Assembly (NCBI RefSeq): GCF_029846175.1
Contig: NZ_JARWAC010000015.1
Coordinates: forward strand, 186,001-250,000
From: Sphaerisporangium sp. TRM90804
GTDB lineage: Bacteria; Actinomycetota; Actinomycetes; Streptosporangiales; Streptosporangiaceae
Length of the DNA: 64,000 nucleotides
Reading direction: 5' to 3'
The first letter of the stretch is position 1, and every line of letters begins with the position of its first letter. A model generated the notes under the pieces. That model searched no databases. It was not told the DNA's origin and was given only the letters and a program-made list of their open reading frames with translations. Both the position numbers and the translations under genes were made by a program. Shown here one piece after another: positions 44,375 to 58,002 of this stretch.

Positions 44375-45879
44375 TCAGCCGCTGACGCCGAGCTTCTCCA
44401 GGATCAGCTCCCGGGCCCGGGCGGCGTCGGCCTTGCCCCGGCTGGCCTTCATCACGCCGCCGACGAGGGCGCCCGCGGCGGCGATCTTGCCGGAGCGGAC
44501 CTTCTCGACGGCGTCGGCGTTGGCGGCCAGCACCTGGTCGATGATCGAGGACAGCTCGCCCTCGTCGCTGACGATGCGCAGGCCCCTGGCCTCGACCACC
44601 TCGTCGGGGGTGCCCTCCCCCGCGAGAACCCCTTCGAGCACCTGGCGGGCCAGCTTGTCGTTCAGCGCGCCGGAGGCCACCAGCTCGACCACCCGGGCGA
44701 TCTGCTCGGGCGTGATCGGCAGCTCGGCCAGCGGCGTGCCGGACTCGTTGGCGCGGCGCGCCAGCTCGCCCATCCACCACTTGCGGGCGTCGGCGGCGGG
44801 CACGCCCTGCCCGACCGTGGCCTCCACCAGCTCGATGGCGCCGGCGTTGTGCATCGCCGCCATGTCGAGGTCGGAGACGCCCCACTCGTCCTGCAGCCGC
44901 CGGCGCCGGAGGCTCGGCAGCTCGGGAAGCCCCGCGCGCAGCTCCTCGACCCACTCGGGGGACGGGGCGATCGGCAGAAGGTCGGGCTCGGGGAAGTAGC
45001 GGTAGTCCTGCGCCTCCTCCTTGGACCGGCCCGAGGTGGTGACGCCGGTGTCCTCGTGGAAGTGCCGGGTCTCCTGCACGATGCGGCCGCCGTCGGCGAG
45101 GATCGCCGCCTGTCGCTCGATCTCGCCGCGCACCGCCCGCTCGACGCTGCGCAGGGAGTTGACGTTCTTGGTCTCGGTGCGGGTGCCCCACTCGCTCGAC
45201 CCGCGCGGCATCAGCGAGACGTTGACGTCGCACCGCAGGGAGCCCTCCTCCATGCGGACGTCGGACACCCCCAGCGCGCGCATGAGCTCACGCAGCTCGG
45301 TGACGTAGGCCTTGGCGACCTCGGGCGCGAGGCGGTCGGTGCCGGGCACCGGCTTGGTGACGATCTCGACCAGCGGGATGCCCGCGCGGTTGTAGTCGAC
45401 GATCGAGTAGTCGGCGCCCTGGATGCGGCCGGTGGCCCCGCCCACGTGGGTGGACTTGCCGGTGTCCTCCTCCAGGTGGACGCGCTCGATCTCGATGCGG
45501 ACGGTCTTGCCGTCGACCTCGACGTCGAGGTAGCCGTCGGTGCACAGGGGCTCGTCGTACTGGCTGATCTGGTAGTTCTTCGGCATGTCCGGATAGAAGT
45601 AGTTCTTGCGGGCCATGCGGCACCACTCGGCGATGGTGCAGTTGAGCGCCAGGCCGATGCGGATCGTCGACTCGATCGCCTTGTCGTTGGCCACCGGCAG
45701 CGCGCCCGGCAGCGCCAGGCACACCGGGCAGACGTGCGTGTTCGGCGGGGCGCCGAAGGCGGTGGGGCACCCGCAGAACATCTTGGACGCCGTTCCCAGC
45801 TCGACGTGGGTCTCCAGACCCAGCACCGGCTCGAAGCGCTCAAGGGCCTCGTCGTAGGGCATGGCGGTGCGCGTGGTCG

Positions 45880-45883
<4 letters not shown>
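44375..45883 (-). CDS. gatB: Asp/Glu-tRNA(Asn/Gln) amidotransferase subunit B
   Basis: 502 residues from a GTG overlapping the gatA stop by 4 bp. [20 protein letters not shown] with zinc-site cysteines CGC...CPVC, the family motif [20 protein letters not shown] and EMNVNS-like [14 protein letters not shown] are intact; the C-terminal ~150 residues form the YqeY-like tail that grips the tRNA. It activates Glu-tRNA(Gln) for amidation. With GltX it makes Gln-tRNA(Gln) in organisms without GlnRS. Confidence 0.97.
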
Positions 45884-47366
<1,483 letters not shown>

Positions 47367-47370
<4 letters not shown>

Positions 47371-47666
47371 GCCTCCTCCCCGAGGATGCGCGGCACCCGG
47401 AAACGGTCGTCCTCGACGGCGGGGGCGGCCGCCAGCGCCTGCTCCGGCGACAGGCTGGGCCGCGCCTGGTCGGGGCGGTAGACGTTGGTGAGCGGCAGCG
47501 CGTGCGAGGACGGCGGGATGTCCTCGGTCGCGACCTCCGCGACGCGCGCGACCGAGACGATGATCTGGTCGAGCTGCGCGGCGTAGTGGTCGAGCTCGGC
47601 GTCGGCCAGCGCCAGCCGGGACAGCCGGGCGAGGTGCGCGACCTCGTCGCGGGTTATGGCGGACAT
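47367..47666 (-). CDS. gatC: Asp/Glu-tRNA(Asn/Gln) amidotransferase subunit C
   Basis: 99 residues, starting [20 protein letters not shown], the family's N-terminal helix; it stabilises GatA-GatB. First gene of gatCAB. Confidence 0.96.
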
Positions 47667-47817
47667 GAGTCGTCAACCCGTTTCATGGATGGCAATCGGA
47701 CAGTGTCATCCTAGGGCTCGCGGCCGAAGGTGACCGAACCATTACCTGTTCCACGGGGGCCTGACATACCACCGCAGAGGCCGCACACCTCTCACGGCGC
47801 CTGGCCGGGGAACCGCT

Positions 47818-49887
47818 CTACAGGGCGGTGAACTCGGCCGACTCGCAGCGGCCGGCCGAGACCGCGGCCAAGGGGCGGGCCCTGAGCCACTCGGTGACCT
47901 CCGCGGCGGGCATGGGCTCGGCGAAGCGCCAGCCCTGGGCGGCGTCGCAGCCCATCTCGCGCAGGAGGCCGGCCACCTCCTCGGTCTCCACCCCCTCGGC
48001 CACCGACCGGAGGCCGAGCGAGCGCACGAGGTCGACGATCGAGCGCACGATGCGCTCGTCGTCCACCGACTTGCCCAGCCGCTGGACGAAGGAGCCGTCG
48101 ATCTTCACCTCGCACACCGGGAGGCGCTGGAGCCGGACCAGCGAGGAGTAGCCGGTGCCGAAGTCGTCCAGCGCGAGCGGGATGCCCAGCTCGACCAGGG
48201 CGTGCACCGAGTCGGCGGCGTAGGCCTGGTCGGTCATCAACACGCGCTCGGTCACCTCAAGCTGGATCGCGCGCGGCGGCAGCCGCAGGCGGTCGAGCCC
48301 GGCCTCCAGCAGGTCGGGCAGCGCCGAGTCGAGCAGGTCGCGGGCCGACACGTTGATCGAGACGGGCACCTTGAGCCCGGAGTGCCACCAGCGGGCCGCC
48401 TGCTCCAGGGCCGCGTCGATCACGTGCTGGGTGATCTGCCGCATCAGGTACGACTGCTCGGCCAGCGGGATGAAGTCGACCGGGGACACCGGCCCGCGGC
48501 CGGGATGCCACCACCGCAGCAGGGCCTCCACCCCCTCGACCGCGCCGGTGCTCAGGCACACCTTGGGCTGGTAGTGCAGCTGAAGCTCGCTGCCGCCGAT
48601 CGCCCGGCGCAGGTCGCCCAGCAGGTTGAGCCGCTCGGGGGAGTTGCGGTCACGCTCCGCGACGTACACCTCGACCCCGGTGCGCCCTTCCTTGGCGAAG
48701 TACATGGCGACGTCCGACCGCTGGAGCAGCAGCTCGAAGTCGGGCGCGTGGTCGGGGTACAGCGCGATGCCGACCGAGGCGTCCAGGTCGAAGACCATGC
48801 CCTCCAGCCGCACCGGCTCGGTGAGCGCGGCCCGAAGGCGCGCGGCGACCTCGCGGGCGGCGGCGGCGTCGCGCACCTTGGGCAGCAGGACGGCGAACTC
48901 GTCGCCGCCGAGCCGGGCCACGACGTCGCCGGGCCGCACGCTGTGGGTGAGCCGGTGCGCGACGATCTGCAGCAGCCGGTCGCCCACGGGGTGCCCGAGC
49001 GTGTCGTTGACCTCCTTGAACCGGTCGAGGTCGAGCAGCAGCAGGCCGACGCGCTCGCCGGTCCTGGCCTCGGCCAGGGCCTCCTCGGTGCGCAGGATCA
49101 GCAGCTTGCGGTTGGGCAGGGAGGTGAGCCCGTCGTGCATGGCCTGGTGGTCGCGGCGGACCGACAGCGAGGCGGTGAAGTACATCGTCGCGAGCGGCGC
49201 CACGAACAGCGGCACCAGGGCCGGGGAGCGGCTCATGACCACCACCACGAGTGGGGCCAGGCCGAGGAGCGCGGCGTACACCAGGCTCTGGTGGCCGATG
49301 GTCGCGCGGAGCACCCGCAGCACCGACCGGCGCTCGTGCAGGGCCACGGCCGCGCAGACCAGCACGCCCCGGACGACGAAGTAGGCGAGGGCCGCCAGCG
49401 TGACCGCGATGATCTCGGCGCCCTCGGGCACCCAGGGGGACGACGGATGCGGATGGTGCCCGAAGGCGCCGAGCACCACCGCGGCCGCCGTGGAGGCCAG
49501 CGTCACCTGCGAGACGTTGAACGCCGTGCGGTGCCAGGACCGCCGATGGAGCAGGCCGCTCACCACCAGCGCGAGCGCGTGTATGAGGATCGCCACCGAC
49601 AGGCCGTGGTACAGCAGGACGGCGAAGGTGAACAGCGTGGAGGTCGCGGTGCCGCCGGCGAGCCGCGAGCTGGACACCACGATGGGCCGGAGCTCCCCGA
49701 GCACGACCAGCACCACGAGCACCCAGAAGAGCGAGGTGCGCGCCAGCGCCACCAGCTCGCCGACGCCGAGGCGCACCTCGGCGACGAACAGCGCGGCGAA
49801 CCCGGTGACGATGACTCCCGTCAGGAAGGTCCAGAGCGGGGAGTAAGGCCGCGGGCCGGTGTCGCGCGTGTCGGATGGGTCCGTCAT
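47818..49887 (-). CDS. Membrane GGDEF-EAL c-di-GMP enzyme near ligA (RmdB-like position)
   Basis: 689 residues from the ATG at 49887; TTTACT lies 5 bp before it, suggesting leaderless mRNA. Six or seven transmembrane helices occupy residues 20-265. GGDEF is intact at 327-331 (RLGGDEFAV) and EAL at 454-456 (VEALLRWW), followed by DDFGTGYSSL and VKIDGSF. No PAS domain, unlike the ilvB-side protein. In Streptomyces the GGDEF-EAL protein between ligA and gatCAB is the phosphodiesterase RmdB (position from memory). Likely a net c-di-GMP hydrolase. Confidence 0.92.
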   Translation of the reverse strand: MTDPSDTRDTGPRPYSPLWTFLTGVIVTGFAALFVAEVRLGVGELVALARTSLFWVLVVLVVLGELRPIVVSSSRLAGGTATSTLFTFAVLLYHGLSVAILIHALALVVSGLLHRRSWHRTAFNVSQVTLASTAAAVVLGAFGHHPHPSSPWVPEGAEIIAVTLAALAYFVVRGVLVCAAVALHERRSVLRVLRATIGHQSLVYAALLGLAPLVVVVMSRSPALVPLFVAPLATMYFTASLSVRRDHQAMHDGLTSLPNRKLLILRTEEALAEARTGERVGLLLLDLDRFKEVNDTLGHPVGDRLLQIVAHRLTHSVRPGDVVARLGGDEFAVLLPKVRDAAAAREVAARLRAALTEPVRLEGMVFDLDASVGIALYPDHAPDFELLLQRSDVAMYFAKEGRTGVEVYVAERDRNSPERLNLLGDLRRAIGGSELQLHYQPKVCLSTGAVEGVEALLRWWHPGRGPVSPVDFIPLAEQSYLMRQITQHVIDAALEQAARWWHSGLKVPVSINVSARDLLDSALPDLLEAGLDRLRLPPRAIQLEVTERVLMTDQAYAADSVHALVELGIPLALDDFGTGYSSLVRLQRLPVCEVKIDGSFVQRLGKSVDDERIVRSIVDLVRSLGLRSVAEGVETEEVAGLLREMGCDAAQGWRFAEPMPAAEVTEWLRARPLAAVSAGRCESAEFTAL

Positions 49888-49900
49888 AGGCAAGTAAACC

Positions 49901-49936
49901 CCCAAGAGGTCACTATGGGAGAGTACGACCTCTGGG
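49901..49936. promoter_or_regulatory. Inverted repeat upstream of the GGDEF-EAL gene
   Basis: AGAGGTC (49905-49911) and GACCTCT (49927-49933) with a CCC/GGG extension and a 15-nt spacer lie 14 bp before the start codon. Candidate operator. The rest of the gap to ligA is AT-richer than average (ATTGAAATATTTAGC at 50045-50058) and holds no gene. Confidence 0.45.
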
Positions 49937-50079
49937 CCACTTCGCGAAACCGGTTGGGCACAGTCCGTCACCGGATATTTCGGGAGAGCGCCTCTTCAGC
50001 TATCGCAATCACCACCGGTCTCGGATGACTCAATCGCCGTTTTATTGAAATATTTAGCTCCCCTCCCGCCATCGCCCTC

Positions 50080-52374
<2,295 letters not shown>

Positions 52375-52443
52375 CTACGGGCAGCGACCAGCGCTCGCGC
52401 GTCCGTACAGGCGCTCTACCTGGGGAATCGTTACCCCCACCAT

Positions 52444-52543
52444 GCCACCCGCCACCGACATTTCTCCACGAATCGGGCGGGTGGCGTCAATGCCACCGAG
52501 GGCACAGCCCCGGTCACGAAGGGGCACCCCACTCCCCCTTCGT
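52444..52543. promoter_or_regulatory. Competing hairpins in the gap upstream of ligA
   Basis: GCCACCCGCC (52444-52453) pairs with GGCGGGTGGC (52476-52485); the same 52480-52485 bases pair with GCCACC (52492-52497). A third stem, ACGAAGGGG with CCCCTTCGT (52516-52543), could terminate the MetE-like gene upstream. The 293-bp gap has no gene. Confidence 0.45.
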
Positions 52544-52631
52544 CACCAGCGTCCCGATCCGGAGGCCCCGTGGGCCGACCGGCTCACGGCCACCGGTGCC
52601 TCGGGTGTCACCGGGCTTCCGGCCGGCCCGG

Positions 52632-53675
52632 TCAGCGGCGTCCCCGGCCCGGGTCGCGGCCCTCACGGTCGTCACGGACCTCGGGGTCCTCGCCGAGGAC
52701 GCGGGCGGCCTCGCGGCAGCGGGCCAGGGCCGCGCGGGCGTAGGGGACGGAGGCCCCGGCGAGGCCGCAGGCCGGGGTCAGCACGACCTGCCCCGCCAGC
52801 TTGGCGGGGTCGAAGCCGAGCCGGTTCCACAGCTCGACGGCGGGCCGTGCGACGACCCCGATGTCCCGCTGCGGGGCGTCGGTGCCGGGGACCACGCCGA
52901 GGAAGAAGGCCGTCCCCGCCTCGATCGCCTCGCCGACGCGGTCCTCGTCGCGGCGGCGCAGCAGGCCGAGGTCGAGGGAGACGCCCTGGAAACCGGCCGT
53001 GCGCAGCACGTCGAAGGGCACGTCGGGCGCGCAGCAGTGCACCAGGGTGAAGACGTCCTCGGGCAGGACGGTGCGCAGCCGCTCGACGGCGACCGGGGGC
53101 TCGACGGCGTTCAGCCGCCCGAAGCCGGAGGCCGTCGGCACGCTTCCGGCCAGCACGCCGGGCAGGCCCGGCTCGTCGAGCTGGAGCAGCACCGTGGCCC
53201 CCGGCACGCGGGCCCGGACGGCGGCGACGTGCCCGGCCAGCCCTTCGGCCAGGGACGCGGCGAGGTCGCGCACGGCCCCGGGGTCGGCGAGGGTCTTGTC
53301 GCCGTACCGCAGCTCGATGGTGGCCGCGAGCGTCCACGGCCCGCAGGCCTGGATCTTCAGCGGCCCCTCGTAGTCGTGGGCGATCTCCTCAAGGGCGTCC
53401 AGGTCGCGGGACAGGTGGTCGCGCGCCCGGTGGACGTCCCGCCCCGGCCGGTCGGTGAAGCGCCAGCCGGACGGCTGCACCTCGACCGGCAGCTCGACCA
53501 GCAGCGAGGCCGTGCGCCCCGTCATGTCGGCGCCCACCCCCCGCCCCGGCAGCTCCGGAAGGTAGGGCAGGTCGGGCAGCTCGCCGAAGACCATGCGCAG
53601 CGCCTCGACATGATCTTGACCAGGGTGGGAGCCGACCCCGGTCGCGGCGGCCGGACTCCACGGATACTCGCTCAC
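52632..53675 (-). CDS. MetE-like cobalamin-independent methionine synthase family protein (C-terminal-domain type)
   Basis: 347 residues from a GTG (VSEYPWSPAAATGVGSHPGQ). It corresponds to only the catalytic TIM-barrel half of MetE. Zinc-ligand positions are visible as His-Cys in TLVHCCAPDVP and Cys in LTPACGLAG; LQLDEPGLP carries the conserved Asp-Glu. Short MetE-type proteins of this kind occur next to ligA and mnmA in actinomycetes; the methyl donor is not established. Confidence 0.85.
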   Translation of the reverse strand: MSEYPWSPAAATGVGSHPGQDHVEALRMVFGELPDLPYLPELPGRGVGADMTGRTASLLVELPVEVQPSGWRFTDRPGRDVHRARDHLSRDLDALEEIAHDYEGPLKIQACGPWTLAATIELRYGDKTLADPGAVRDLAASLAEGLAGHVAAVRARVPGATVLLQLDEPGLPGVLAGSVPTASGFGRLNAVEPPVAVERLRTVLPEDVFTLVHCCAPDVPFDVLRTAGFQGVSLDLGLLRRRDEDRVGEAIEAGTAFFLGVVPGTDAPQRDIGVVARPAVELWNRLGFDPAKLAGQVVLTPACGLAGASVPYARAALARCREAARVLGEDPEVRDDREGRDPGRGRR

Positions 53676-53772
53676 AGCCCGCAAGCTTAGGGACTCCCGG
53701 GCGGCCGGCCGCGACGAGCCTCCACGGCCCCTCCGCCGGACGGCGGGACGGGGAAGGCGCGATGATGAGGAG

Positions 53773-54408
53773 ATGAAGCTCACCAAACACGGGCACGCCT
53801 GCGTGCGGCTCGAGAAGGACGGCGCCACCCTGATCCTCGACCCGGGTGGCCTGACCGAGGCGTCCGCGCTCGACGGCGCGAACGCCGTGCTGATCACGCA
53901 CGAGCACTTCGACCATCTGGACGTGGAACGCCTGGCCTCCCTCGGCCCCGAGGTGCCGATCTGGACCTGCGCCTCGGTCGCCGAGAAGCTCGACGGCGTC
54001 AGGGCCAAGGTGACCGTGGTCGGCGACGGCGACGCCTTCACCGCGGCCGGCTTCGACGTCGGCGTGACCGGCCGCGAGCACGCGAAGATCGCCTTGGACA
54101 TGCCGGTGGTGCAGAACATCGGCTTCCTGGTCGAGGGCGAGCTCTTCCACCCCGGAGACGCCTTCACCGTGCCCGGCACCCCCGTCGGCACCCTGCTGAC
54201 CCCCACCTCCGGCCCCTGGCTGAAGGCCGCGGAGTACGTCGACTACCTGCTGGAGGTCGCCCCCCAGCGCGCGTACTCCATCCACGACGGCCTCTACAAC
54301 GACGCGGGCCTCTCCCTGGTCGACGGCATCCTCGCGCGCCGGGCCAAGGCCCAGAACGCCGACTTCCGCCGCCTGAAGCCCGGCGAGAGCGTGACCCTCC
54401 CCGCCTGA
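53773..54408 (+). CDS. Metallo-beta-lactamase-fold hydrolase
   Basis: 211 residues. HxHxDH metal motif is HEHFDH at 43-48; a later His (GREHAKI) and Asp (FHPGDAF) can complete the dinuclear site. It belongs to the small L-ascorbate-lactonase/UPF0173-like group. Cytoplasmic; divergent from the MetE-like gene. Confidence 0.9.
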   Translation: MKLTKHGHACVRLEKDGATLILDPGGLTEASALDGANAVLITHEHFDHLDVERLASLGPEVPIWTCASVAEKLDGVRAKVTVVGDGDAFTAAGFDVGVTGREHAKIALDMPVVQNIGFLVEGELFHPGDAFTVPGTPVGTLLTPTSGPWLKAAEYVDYLLEVAPQRAYSIHDGLYNDAGLSLVDGILARRAKAQNADFRRLKPGESVTLPA

Positions 54409-54459
54409 CATGACGCCTTCGGCGCGGTTGCATCCCTCCCGCCTGACATGGCGCCTTCG
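54395..54459. repeat. Tandem duplication of the MBL-gene stop region
   Basis: CCTCCC-GCCTGACATG-CGCCTTCG occurs at 54395-54421, including the TGA stop, and at 54434-54459, period 38 bp, with one substitution and one indel. Confidence 0.8.
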
Positions 54460-54486
54460 CCCAGCCCGGTGCGGCGCCGCCGGCGG

Positions 54487-55557
54487 TCAGGTGGAGGAGG
54501 TGATGGTGGCGGAGCCCAGGACGGTGTCGGAGTGGTACAGGACGGCCGCCTGGCCCGCGGCCACGCCGGTGGCGGGGGTGTCGAGCTCTATGTTCAGGAG
54601 GTCGCCGGAGAGCTGGGCCCGGCAGGGATAGACCTCGCCGTGGGCGCGGAGCTGGACGTCGCACGCCACGGGGGCGTGCGGGGCGGGCAGGGGGCCGTTC
54701 CAGACGGGGCGTTCGGCGACGATGGAGCGCACGGCCAGGGACGACCGGGGGCCGACGGTCACGGTGTTGGAGACGGGCTCGATGGAGAGCACGTAGCGGG
54801 GACGGCCGTCGGCGGTGGGGCGGTCGATGTGCAGGCCCTTGCGCTGGCCGATCGTGAAGCCGTACGAGCCGGCGTGCGAGCCCACGACCGCGCCGGACTC
54901 GTCGACGATCGGGCCGGGCTCGGCGCCCAGGCGCTCGGCGAGGAAGCCGCGGGTGTCGCCGTCGGCGATGAAGCAGACGTCGTGACTGTCGGGCTTGGCG
55001 GCCACGGCGAGCCCGCGGGCGGCGGCCTCCTCGCGGACCTGCGCCTTGGTGGAGTCGCCGAGCGGGAACATCGCGTGCGCGAGCTGCTCTCGGGTGAGCA
55101 CGCCGAGGACGTACGACTGGTCTTTGCCGGCGTCGGCGCTGCGGCGCAGCACCCCGTCGGACAGCCGGGCGTGGTGGCCGGTGACGACGGCGTCGAAGCC
55201 CAGCGCCAGCGCCCGGTCGAGCACCGCCTCGAACTTGATCTTCTCGTTGCAGCGCAGACACGGGTTGGGCGTGCGCCCGGCGGCGTACTCGCTGACGAAG
55301 TCCTCCACGACGTCGCGGTGGAACCGCTCGGCCATGTCCCACACGTAGAACGGGATGCCGATCACGTCGGCGGCGCGGCGGGCGTCGCGGGAGTCCTCCA
55401 GCGTGCAGCAGCCGCGGGCGCCGGTGCGGTACGACTGGGGATTGGCCGACAGCGCCAGGTGGACGCCCGTGACATCGTGACCGGCCTCGGCGGCGCGGGC
55501 GGCCGCCACCGCGGAGTCGACGCCGCCCGACATGGCGGCAAGCACTCGAAGACTCAT
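54487..55557 (-). CDS. mnmA: tRNA-specific 2-thiouridylase
   Basis: 356 residues. PP-loop MSGGVDSA at 9-16; catalytic cysteines in [12 protein letters not shown] and [10 protein letters not shown], and the [10 protein letters not shown] segment are the MnmA pattern. It thiolates U34 of tRNAs for Lys, Glu and Gln using sulfur from a cysteine desulfurase, such as the one at 58003. The CTC/CTG tRNAs here have C34 and are not substrates; others in the genome should be. Confidence 0.95.
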   Translation of the reverse strand: MSLRVLAAMSGGVDSAVAAARAAEAGHDVTGVHLALSANPQSYRTGARGCCTLEDSRDARRAADVIGIPFYVWDMAERFHRDVVEDFVSEYAAGRTPNPCLRCNEKIKFEAVLDRALALGFDAVVTGHHARLSDGVLRRSADAGKDQSYVLGVLTREQLAHAMFPLGDSTKAQVREEAAARGLAVAAKPDSHDVCFIADGDTRGFLAERLGAEPGPIVDESGAVVGSHAGSYGFTIGQRKGLHIDRPTADGRPRYVLSIEPVSNTVTVGPRSSLAVRSIVAERPVWNGPLPAPHAPVACDVQLRAHGEVYPCRAQLSGDLLNIELDTPATGVAAGQAAVLYHSDTVLGSATITSST

Positions 55558-55680
55558 AACGTACCGAGGTTACCCGCCCACCGCCGGACGGCGTGTACCG
55601 GCGTCGCCTCTCGGCCCCGCTCCCGGGGCCATCACGCGGACGGGGTGCGGCCGGGTGCCAGGAGGCGGGCCGTGCGCCGC

Positions 55681-55752
55681 AAGGAGGCCGGGCGCCGCGA
55701 GACGGCCGTGCGGCGGAAGGAAGCTGGGCGCCGGGATACGGCCGGTCGGCGA
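55681..55752. repeat. 36-bp tandem repeat upstream of the unknown 350-aa gene
   Basis: Unit 1 55681-55716 and unit 2 55717-55752 agree at about 29 of 36 positions, with a partial unit before them (from about 55658). They lie in the 257-bp gap after mnmA. Confidence 0.65.
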
Positions 55753-55814
55753 GTCGGTGTTCCGGGGGGCGCCGCGTTGGCGTATGGGGGGCGGGGCTGG
55801 AAGGATCGGGGGTC

Positions 55815-56867
55815 ATGCGACTGTTCGGGCGGGACGGCGAGTCAGGCGGGGCCGAGGGCTCGGCAGAGGGCATCGCCGCATTCTGGGCGTGGTGGGAGCA
55901 GGCCCGGCCGGGGCTCGGCCCCCTGGTCGGGACGGGTGACGTCACGGGGCTCGCCGAGCGGGTGGAGCCCGCGGTCGCGGCCCTGGACCCCTCGCTGGTC
56001 TGGGACGTCGTGCCGGGCACGACGGCGCGGCACGCCCTGGTCGTCTCGGCGGGCGGCGATCCCGAGCTGCGCCCGCTGGCGCACCGCTGGGCCCGGGCCG
56101 CACCGCCCGCCGACGCCGACTGGGAGTACCACCCCTCCCGCCCGGCCGGCGCGGACGTCTCGGCCCTGGTGCTCGACGTCGCGGGGCGGGCCTTCTCGCT
56201 CGACAAGCTGGTGCTGGGGCTGCGGGTGCCGAACGGGTCGCCCCGGGTCGACGTCTCCGTCTACCACCCGCTCTTCCCCGACCTCGACGACGACACCCGC
56301 ATGGAGGCCGCCGTCCTCGCCCTCGACTCGGTCCTCGGCGAGGACGAGGTCGCCCGGTGGGTGGGCGACATCGTGGCCGCCGGGTTCGAGCCGATCGACG
56401 CCGTGTCCGCCGTCCACCTCCCGGCCGTCGTCGCCGACCTCGCCTCGGGATACCAGGACGAGCAGTGGGCGCTGATGGAGGGCCAGACGGCCACGGGCGC
56501 GCGCCTGCTCGCCACCGTGCGCCATCCGCTGCGCCCGGTCGACCACCCCCTGTTCGACCAGCACGTCACGGTCACCCTGCCCTACGACGACTCCGACGAG
56601 GACGGCCTGCCCGCCGGCGGCTCCGCCGCGGCGCTCCTGGCGTTCGAGGAGAGGCTGTCCGGCCTGCTCGACGGCCTGCGGGGCGACGCGCTGCTCGCCC
56701 TCCACATGAGCACCGAGGGCGCCCGCGTCTACCACGTCTACGCCGACCCCGACAGCGACGCCGCCTCGCGCGTCGAGGAGCTGGCCGCCACCTGGCGCGA
56801 GGGCACCCCCACCGTCGACGTCGCCCCCGACCCGGGCTGGCTCGTCGTCTCCCCGTTCCTGAGCTGA
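55815..56867 (+). CDS. Hypothetical cytoplasmic protein
   Basis: 350 residues from the ATG at 55815 after a G-rich GGGGGTC; the frame is open further upstream only through repeat DNA. It has a two-lobed alpha/beta composition (FWAWWEQARPGLGPLVGTGD, EPAVAALDPSLVWDVVPGTT; ALLALHMSTEGARVYHVYAD) that reminds me of DUF695-type proteins, but I cannot assign it. No signal peptide. Not in an operon. Confidence 0.7.
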   Translation: MRLFGRDGESGGAEGSAEGIAAFWAWWEQARPGLGPLVGTGDVTGLAERVEPAVAALDPSLVWDVVPGTTARHALVVSAGGDPELRPLAHRWARAAPPADADWEYHPSRPAGADVSALVLDVAGRAFSLDKLVLGLRVPNGSPRVDVSVYHPLFPDLDDDTRMEAAVLALDSVLGEDEVARWVGDIVAAGFEPIDAVSAVHLPAVVADLASGYQDEQWALMEGQTATGARLLATVRHPLRPVDHPLFDQHVTVTLPYDDSDEDGLPAGGSAAALLAFEERLSGLLDGLRGDALLALHMSTEGARVYHVYADPDSDAASRVEELAATWREGTPTVDVAPDPGWLVVSPFLS

Positions 56868-57006
56868 CTCTCCCGAGCCGGCCTCGGCTCTTCCATCCGC
56901 CCTTAGACCGGTTCGCCCGTCCCCGGCCGGTTCCGGCTCCTCCCCGGGGCCGGAGGCGGGGCGCGGCGGGACGAGGCCTGCCATCGGGCCTGAGGGGGCG
57001 GGACGG

Positions 57007-57957
57007 TCAGGTGTCCGTCGGCGCGTGGGCGCGCAGGGCTGCGGCGATCCACTCGTGGACGACGGTCTGCGGGGGCGGCCACGGGGTGCCCTGGATGACG
57101 GCGGCGAGCTGCCACTGCCGGGTGGCACGCGGGTCGTGCTCCTCGTACGCCCGTGCCGTCGAGCGGCGGTACTCGGGGCTGTCGCGCTCGCCGTACACCC
57201 TCCCGAGCAGGGCCATCACCTCGTCGAGCACCGGGCCCGCCTCCGGCGACCCGGCGTCCACGCCGCGGGCGATCGCCGTCGTCACGGTGCGCTCCAGGGC
57301 GTCGTTCACCTCGTGCCAGGCGGAGAGGTCCATGGGCGGCGACTCCTGCTGCCGCTTCCAGAATGCGTCGCTGCGGGCCCGCAGGCCGGCCCGGTACTCC
57401 TCGTCCGAGAGCAGCTCGGCGAGCTCCAGCCAGGCGTCCAGTTGCTCGACCGTGGGCTCGGCGGGCAGTTCGGGGATCATGGCGTCGCGCAGCCCGGTCA
57501 GCCACCGCTCGCGCGCGGCGTTGCCGCCGCCGACCTCCGCCACGAAGGCGTCCAGCAGCGCGTCGCGCTCGGCCGCGCCGAGGCGGCCGAGGGAGTTCAG
57601 ACGGTGCAGGTCGGCCTCGGACGGGTCGGGCTTGTCCAGCGTCGCCCGAAGCACGGCGCGGGTGCGCTGCAGCGCCCTGAGCCGGGTCTCGACGGTGCGA
57701 AGGTGCAGCGCGAGAACCTGCCGCAGGTCGCGCTCGCCCAGCGACCTGATGGTGGCCAGGTCGACCCCGACCTCCCGCAGTGTGCGCACCAGCTCCAGGC
57801 GCGCGAGGTCCTCCTCGCCGTAGAGCCGGTACCCGGCGGGCGTGCGGTCTCGCTCGGGCAGCACGCCGGCGTCGGAGTAGAACCGGATGGTCTTCACCGG
57901 CAGCCCGGACAGCTTGGAGAGCCGCCCGATCGTGTACCCGTCGCGGTTGTGCGCCAT
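57007..57957 (-). CDS. MerR-family transcriptional regulator
   Basis: 316 residues. Residues 8-75: YTIGRLSKLSGLPVKTIRFY, then RTPAGYRLYGEEDLARLELV, the MerR winged helix, followed by a coiled dimer helix. The ~200-residue C-terminal effector domain has no metal-type Cys cluster, so a small-molecule sensor is more likely. -10 CATAAT ends 6 bp before the ATG (leaderless) with the palindrome at 57974-57988 in the spacer, so it is probably autoregulated. Confidence 0.92.
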   Translation of the reverse strand: MAHNRDGYTIGRLSKLSGLPVKTIRFYSDAGVLPERDRTPAGYRLYGEEDLARLELVRTLREVGVDLATIRSLGERDLRQVLALHLRTVETRLRALQRTRAVLRATLDKPDPSEADLHRLNSLGRLGAAERDALLDAFVAEVGGGNAARERWLTGLRDAMIPELPAEPTVEQLDAWLELAELLSDEEYRAGLRARSDAFWKRQQESPPMDLSAWHEVNDALERTVTTAIARGVDAGSPEAGPVLDEVMALLGRVYGERDSPEYRRSTARAYEEHDPRATRQWQLAAVIQGTPWPPPQTVVHEWIAAALRAHAPTDT

Positions 57958-57963
57958 GGGCCG

Positions 57964-57993
57964 ATTATGAAGCCTCCAGTCACTGGAGACTCC
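57964..57993 (-). promoter_or_regulatory. MerR-type promoter with operator in the spacer
   Basis: CTCCAGT-C-ACTGGAG (57974-57988) is a 15-bp perfect palindrome between -10 CATAAT (57964-57969) and a -35-like TGGAGT about 19 bp further, the long-spacer layout MerR proteins act on. Confidence 0.7.
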
Positions 57994-58002
57994 ATGGGCG
58001 GC

